Below are positions 60,215 to 64,000 of a stretch of DNA of 64,000 nt, piece by piece. The position numbers were made by a program, and so were the translations under genes. The stretch lies in NCBI GenBank assembly GCA_045576455.1, contig JAZNGM010000007.1, forward strand, positions 62,001 through 126,000, read 5' to 3'. The notes under the pieces were generated by a model. That model was not told the origin of the DNA. It made no database searches and saw only the letters and a list, made by a program, of their open reading frames with translations. Numbering within the stretch: the stretch's first letter is position 1; every line of letters begins with the position of its first letter. This DNA is from RGIG4034 sp045576455. Lineage in GTDB: Bacteria > Bacillota > Clostridia > Lachnospirales > Lachnospiraceae.

Positions 60215-61336
60215 ATGAAGAGAAAATTAGCATTATTGTTAGTGGCTATTATGACTATATCACTTTTTGCAGGATGTGGTGCTAAGTCAAACAATACGAA
60301 GAAAGATGATGAGACCAAGGAAACGCTCGCAGCGCTTGATACTTCATTATATGTTAAGCTGGGAGATTATAAGGGACTTACGGTTAACGTAGGGGTAGAA
60401 GAGATTACGGACGAGTATGTGGATACTTATATTAAAGAGTATCTTTTGGCATCCTTTGGTGAGACAACAGAGCTTACTGCTGACGATACCGTACAAGAGG
60501 GTGACAATGTTGAGTTTACCTGTGTTGGTAAAGTAGACGGAGAAGTATTTGATGGCGGTAGCACACAAGGCGATGATACATGGGAAGTAATCATCGGTTC
60601 GGATTCAATGATTCCGGGCTTTGAAGATGGCTTTATCGGAATGAAAATAGGTGAGACAAGAGATGTTAAGGCTACTTTCCCGGAAGATTACGGTAAAGAT
60701 GATCTTAATGGTAAAGAGGCGGTGTTTACCGTTGAACTTGTATCTGCATCCAGAACAGTCAGTCCTACCGAGTTAACGCAGGAAGTACTTGATTATTATG
60801 AGTACGAGGATGAAGAAGCGTGCAGGCAGGGTGTAAGAGAACTCTTGGAAGAAAGCGCACTTTTAGAATATGAAGATAATCTTATGGCGGCTATTATCGC
60901 TGAAGTAAGAAAAAGCTGTGAGTTCCCTGATACACCACAGTTCTTAATCGACGTTTTTAAAGAAAGCCAGAAAGAGTATTATGAATATACTGCATCCTAT
61001 TATGACATGGATATTAAGGAATTTGTTGAACAGGTATGCGGCATGACAATGGAAGATTATGAAACGGAAATTAATGACATAGCGGTTTCTTATGCAAATC
61101 AGTATGTAATGTATGAAGCAATTGCCGATGCTGAAGGAATTGAAATATCAGATGAAGAACTTGATAAGTATGCGGAAGAAACTGCTTCAGAATATCAGTA
61201 TGATTCTATCCAGGCGTTGTACGAAGACTTCGGACGTGATGATTACAGAGATTTCGTAATGGTTCAGAAGGTTATGGATTTCCTTAAAGAGAATATCAGC
61301 AATCCGTCAGCACCTGCCAAGACAGCTACAGAATAA
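60215..61336 (+). CDS. Trigger-factor-like peptidyl-prolyl isomerase lipoprotein
   Basis: A 373-residue lipoprotein: signal peptide with lipobox FAGC (lipidated Cys at 21). Residues 90-180 form the FKBP-like isomerase domain seen in trigger factor (GDNVEFTCVGKVDGEVFDGG; SDSMIPGFEDGFIGMKIGET; LNGKEAVFTVELVS). Residues 185-360 form the trigger-factor C-terminal helical domain (a YEDEEACRQGVRELLEESAL-like stretch). The ribosome-binding N-domain of trigger factor is missing and replaced by a lipoprotein anchor, so it should act as a folding factor outside the membrane. GGGAG precedes the ATG. Confidence 0.85.
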   Translation: MKRKLALLLVAIMTISLFAGCGAKSNNTKKDDETKETLAALDTSLYVKLGDYKGLTVNVGVEEITDEYVDTYIKEYLLASFGETTELTADDTVQEGDNVEFTCVGKVDGEVFDGGSTQGDDTWEVIIGSDSMIPGFEDGFIGMKIGETRDVKATFPEDYGKDDLNGKEAVFTVELVSASRTVSPTELTQEVLDYYEYEDEEACRQGVRELLEESALLEYEDNLMAAIIAEVRKSCEFPDTPQFLIDVFKESQKEYYEYTASYYDMDIKEFVEQVCGMTMEDYETEINDIAVSYANQYVMYEAIADAEGIEISDEELDKYAEETASEYQYDSIQALYEDFGRDDYRDFVMVQKVMDFLKENISNPSAPAKTATE

Positions 61337-61389
61337 TGAAGAATAAAGAATGATATAGAGTAAAATATTAAAAATAATATATAAAAAGT

Positions 61390-61426
61390 AAGGATGTCCA
61401 CATTAAGCGTGTGGACATCCTTTTGC
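61390..61426. terminator. Bidirectional terminator between PPIase lipoprotein and murE
   Basis: AAGGATGTCCACA (61390-61402) pairs perfectly over 13 bases with TGTGTGGACATCC-type arm at 61410-61422 (TGTGGACATCCTT), loop TTAAGCG, then TTTG. The murE stop codon sits in the loop. T/A runs lie on both sides. Confidence 0.85.
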
Positions 61427-62893
61427 ATATTCTTCAATAATTTCACGTTCGTTAAACGGATATTTCTGTCCTTTGATTTCCTGATAGTCTTCATGCCCTT
61501 TGCCAAGAAGTATAATAATGTCTCCGTCCTCGGCATGATCCATGCAGTATATAATGGCTTCTTTGCGGTCTTCAATTTCAATGTATTTACCATTGCTTTT
61601 ATGAAGTCCGATCTTGATATCATCATTAATCGCTGAAATCTCTTCGTCCCGCGGATTGTCGCAGGTAAGAACACTTAAGTCGGCCATCTTGCCGCATAAC
61701 TCGCCCATGGCATAACGGCGGAGTCTGGAACGGTTACCGCCACAGCCGTAAACACATATAATACGTTTCGGATTGTATTGTAAAATGGTACTTAGTAAGC
61801 TTTCCACACTGGCTTCATTATGGGCATAGTCAATCATGATAGTGAAGCGTGGACTTACCGGAACAATTTCAACGCGTCCTTTTACCTGAACATCTTTTAA
61901 TGCGTTTAGGGTTATGCCGTTATCAATGTTAAGGGCGTGTGCAACAGATAATGCCACGAGGGAATTATATACACTGAAATACCCCGGTACATTCGTTGCA
62001 ACATGCTCATTCATAAGACCGGTCACATCATATTCCATACCGAGAACACCCGGCTGATGGACGAAAGTTACGTTGGTTGCCTGAATATCTGCCGGCTGCT
62101 TAGCGCCATACGTCATTATGCTGCAGGTATGTTCTTTCGTTACGCCGATATGTGCTTCGTCATCAACATTAATGATACCCAGTTTACAACGTTGGAACAA
62201 AAGACTCTTACAATACAGGTATTCTTCCATGGAAGCGTGTTCGTTAGGACCGATGTGATCGGAACTGAAATTGGTAAATACCCCGATGTCAAAAGTAAAA
62301 CCGGCAACGCGGTCAAGTTTTAAGCCTTGGCTGGATACTTCCATTACGCAGTATTTGCATCCTTCCTCAACCATAATGGAGAAAAGGCGTTGTAACTCAT
62401 AGCTTTCCGGAGTGGTATTGGCCGTTTTGTGTAATTTCCCGTTAATAACGGCACCGATAGTGCCGATGATGCCTACTTTCGCGCCGGTCGCATTTAAAAT
62501 TGACTGGAGCATATAGGAAGTAGTTGTCTTACCCTTTGTACCTGTTATGCCGATAGTCGTAAGCTTTTTTGCCGGATGGTCAAAATAGGCAGCAGAACAA
62601 ATTGCAAGGGAATAACGGTTATTTTTTGCCCGTAAAAAAGTGGTGCCAGGATTGCCGGAAATCCATTCCTTAGGAATGTCGTGGTCTGTAAGAACCACGG
62701 AAGCACCTTTTTCAATTACTTCCGGAATAAGTTCATGGGAATCTCTGGTAGTTCCCTGAATACAGATAAACATACAATCCGGAATAATCTTACGGGAATC
62801 ATATATAATATCACTTATTTCTATATCTTCAAAAGAAGAGGCCGCATTAAGTACGGTATATTCAAGTTCGGATATAATCTGATTTAATTTCAT
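61403..62893 (-). CDS. murE: UDP-MurNAc-L-Ala-D-Glu--meso-DAP ligase
   Basis: MurE adds the third residue to the peptidoglycan stem. The 496-residue product has SRKIIPDCMFICIQG (about 31-45), the ATP loop GITGTKGKTTTSYMLQS (about 113-129), NTTPESYELQ (substrate), MEVSSQGLKLDRVAGF, and the DNPRDE motif near residue 408, whose Arg reads meso-diaminopimelate rather than lysine. dapF, which makes meso-DAP, lies directly upstream and overlaps by four bases (ATGA at 62893-62890). A plain K/R carbamylation-type lysine and a normal length are present. Confidence 0.94.
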   Translation of the reverse strand: MKLNQIISELEYTVLNAASSFEDIEISDIIYDSRKIIPDCMFICIQGTTRDSHELIPEVIEKGASVVLTDHDIPKEWISGNPGTTFLRAKNNRYSLAICSAAYFDHPAKKLTTIGITGTKGKTTTSYMLQSILNATGAKVGIIGTIGAVINGKLHKTANTTPESYELQRLFSIMVEEGCKYCVMEVSSQGLKLDRVAGFTFDIGVFTNFSSDHIGPNEHASMEEYLYCKSLLFQRCKLGIINVDDEAHIGVTKEHTCSIMTYGAKQPADIQATNVTFVHQPGVLGMEYDVTGLMNEHVATNVPGYFSVYNSLVALSVAHALNIDNGITLNALKDVQVKGRVEIVPVSPRFTIMIDYAHNEASVESLLSTILQYNPKRIICVYGCGGNRSRLRRYAMGELCGKMADLSVLTCDNPRDEEISAINDDIKIGLHKSNGKYIEIEDRKEAIIYCMDHAEDGDIIILLGKGHEDYQEIKGQKYPFNEREIIEEYAKGCPHA

Positions 62894-63741
62894 AAGGCAG
62901 GCACCTCGATTTCTGCTTCAAATACGGTATGGGATGGACCGGTCATAAGGACATGTCCGCTTTCTTCATCCCATTCAACAAGAAGAGGACCGCCAATCTG
63001 TTCAACCGTTACTTTGCGGTCACACATATCAAGTAAGATAGCCCCTACAACAGCAGTACAGCACCCGGTACCACATCCGATAGTTTCCCCTGTGCCACGT
63101 TCCCACTCGCGTATCTTAATGTAATCGCGGCTTACAAATTCCGCAAAGGTAACATTGGTGCGGTTAGGGAATAGGGTTGTCATATTTTCAAGTGCCGGAC
63201 CGTATTTTGCCACATCAAGATTAGCAACGTCTTCAACGAAAGTTACCATATGGGGATTGCCCCATGACACGGCAGTTACATAAAAGGTTCTGTCGATAAC
63301 TTCCACAGGCTGGTTGATAAATTCAGGTAAATCCGTAACCACCGGAATAATGGAGGTATTAAGTCTCGGAGCACCGATGTTAGCCTTAATATTAACGGCA
63401 AGACCATCTTGAACGGTTAAGAATACGTGCTGGATTCCACCGAGTGTTTCGATAAAGAGCTCCTCCTTATCCGTAAGCTTATGGTCGTACACATATTTTG
63501 AAACACTTCGTAAAGCATTACCACACATTTCGCCTTCCGAGCCGTCCGGATTAAATACACGCATCCTGAAATCTGCAACCTCAGACGGACAGATGAGAAT
63601 CATACCGTCTGAACCGACTGCAAAGTGCCGGTCGCTGATAAAGCGGGCAAGTTTGTTTAAGTCAGGCAAAGACTGGTGGATGGCATCAATATAAACGTAG
63701 TCATTACCGTATGCCTGCATTTTCGTAAATTTTATTTTCAT
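62890..63741 (-). CDS. dapF: Diaminopimelate epimerase
   Basis: DapF converts LL- to meso-diaminopimelate for lysine and peptidoglycan. The 283-residue product has KFTKMQAYGNDYVYID (4-19), the first catalytic Cys in GEMCGNALRSVSKYVYD (about 72-88), SWGNPHMVTFVED, RTNVTFAEFVSRD, RVWERG-like IREWERGTGETIGCGTGC with the second Cys. ATG 63741 has AAAGGA upstream; readings that start further out lack a site. It overlaps the murE start, so product and user are coupled. Confidence 0.94.
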   Translation of the reverse strand: MKIKFTKMQAYGNDYVYIDAIHQSLPDLNKLARFISDRHFAVGSDGMILICPSEVADFRMRVFNPDGSEGEMCGNALRSVSKYVYDHKLTDKEELFIETLGGIQHVFLTVQDGLAVNIKANIGAPRLNTSIIPVVTDLPEFINQPVEVIDRTFYVTAVSWGNPHMVTFVEDVANLDVAKYGPALENMTTLFPNRTNVTFAEFVSRDYIKIREWERGTGETIGCGTGCCTAVVGAILLDMCDRKVTVEQIGGPLLVEWDEESGHVLMTGPSHTVFEAEIEVPAL

Positions 63742-63763
63742 AGTCAGTATCCTTTTTTGTATT

Positions 63764-64000
63764 TTATCCGTTAAGTGCCCTGTCAAGGTCTGCGATAATA
63801 TCATCAGGATGTTCAAGGCCAATGGAAATACGGAGGAAAGTTTCCGTAATTCCTAACTTCTGACGGGTTTCTTCTTTTAATGATTCGTGTGTCTGGGTTC
63901 TTGGGTACGTAATTAAAGTTTCTGTTCCTCCAAGACTTTCCGCAAACATAATCATATCTACATCATTAAGTAACTTCTCTACGGTTTCAAAACTGTCTAC
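63764..64000 (-). CDS. Trans-sulfuration-type PLP enzyme, C-terminal part (runs off the window)
   Basis: Only the last 78 codons are inside the window; the frame stays open to base 64000. The end of the protein shows the C-terminal signature of the Cys/Met metabolism PLP enzymes (MetB, MetC, MetY, methionine gamma-lyase): MFAESLGGTETLITYPRTQTHESL split after SLGG, then RISIGLEHPDDIIADLDRAL. Which member it is cannot be told from this part; the PLP lysine lies outside. It is 22 bases upstream of dapF on the same strand. Confidence 0.85.
   Translation of the reverse strand, partial: VDSFETVEKLLNDVDMIMFAESLGGTETLITYPRTQTHESLKEETRQKLGITETFLRISIGLEHPDDIIADLDRALNG

Noticed and set aside
1..64000. 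Search for CRISPR arrays, tRNA/rRNA genes, riboswitches, insertion sequences and prophage
   Set aside because: No regular repeat-spacer array, cloverleaf, rRNA segment, known riboswitch core or transposase/integrase was recognised by eye; an Infernal and tRNAscan run would be decisive.

Overview
The window looks like chromosomal DNA of a motile, low-GC Gram-positive anaerobe of the class Clostridia, most likely family Lachnospiraceae; the genus cannot be fixed from sequence alone. The reasons are a Bacillota-type late flagellar cluster with fliW-csrA and two flgK genes, sporulation-lineage genes (spoIID, a spoIIQ-like gene, a sipL-like SPOCS/LysM gene), the pyrK-pyrD type 1B pyrimidine pair, meso-DAP peptidoglycan genes, and strong GGAGG ribosome binding sites. 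I see no rRNA, tRNA, CRISPR array, transposase or phage gene, and no gene-free stretch longer than about 300 bases.

Layout. (1) 1-13.2 kb is a late flagellar cluster, all on the plus strand: flgM, flgN, two flgK, flgL, fliW, csrA, flaG, fliD, fliS, a FliT/FlgN-like chaperone gene and two near-identical flagellin genes. SigmaD/sigma28 promoters (TAAA-N15/16-NCCGATAW) precede flgM, flaG and each flagellin. Each flagellin leader also carries a hairpin with AAGGA in its loop and an AAGGAGG Shine-Dalgarno, as expected for CsrA repression relieved by FliW. (2) 13.2-36.5 kb is a long surface-glycan island that starts directly behind the flagellins: two Maf-type (DUF115) motility accessory factors, a NeuB-SAF-cupin synthase, a CMP-sugar synthase fused to a HAD domain, a sialyltransferase-like GT-B enzyme, GT2/GT4 transferases, FkbM methyltransferase, LicD, a CDP-polyol transferase with an IspD/TarI-type cytidylyltransferase, an NAD-dependent epimerase, pyruvyltransferase-acetyltransferase, nitrilase-family amidase and UDP-galactopyranose mutase. 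The simplest reading is synthesis and attachment of a nonulosonic-acid-containing, possibly phospho-polyol- and galactofuranose-decorated flagellin glycan. (3) 36.7-41.7 kb holds a second FliD-like gene, an aconitase-family hydratase and a calcium-loop protein with its own sigma28 promoter. (4) 41.8-64 kb is mostly housekeeping: spoIID/spoIIQ-like, a GH9-like lipoprotein, ddl-murF, plsC, pyrC-pyrK-pyrD, sipL-like, ispE-gntR, murI, cls, a trigger-factor-like lipoprotein, and on the minus strand the dapF-murE pair behind a truncated trans-sulfuration-type PLP enzyme.

How they fit together: sigma28 (held by FlgM) turns on filament genes; FliW/CsrA tune flagellin translation; FlgN, FliS and the FliT-like protein escort FlgK/FlgL, flagellin and FliD; the Mafs and the glycan enzymes probably decorate flagellin before export. 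Two further genes of unknown function, at 40633 and at 54423 (minus strand), have sigma28-like promoters and look like new members of the motility regulon. These regulatory and glycan assignments are inferences from motifs and gene order.
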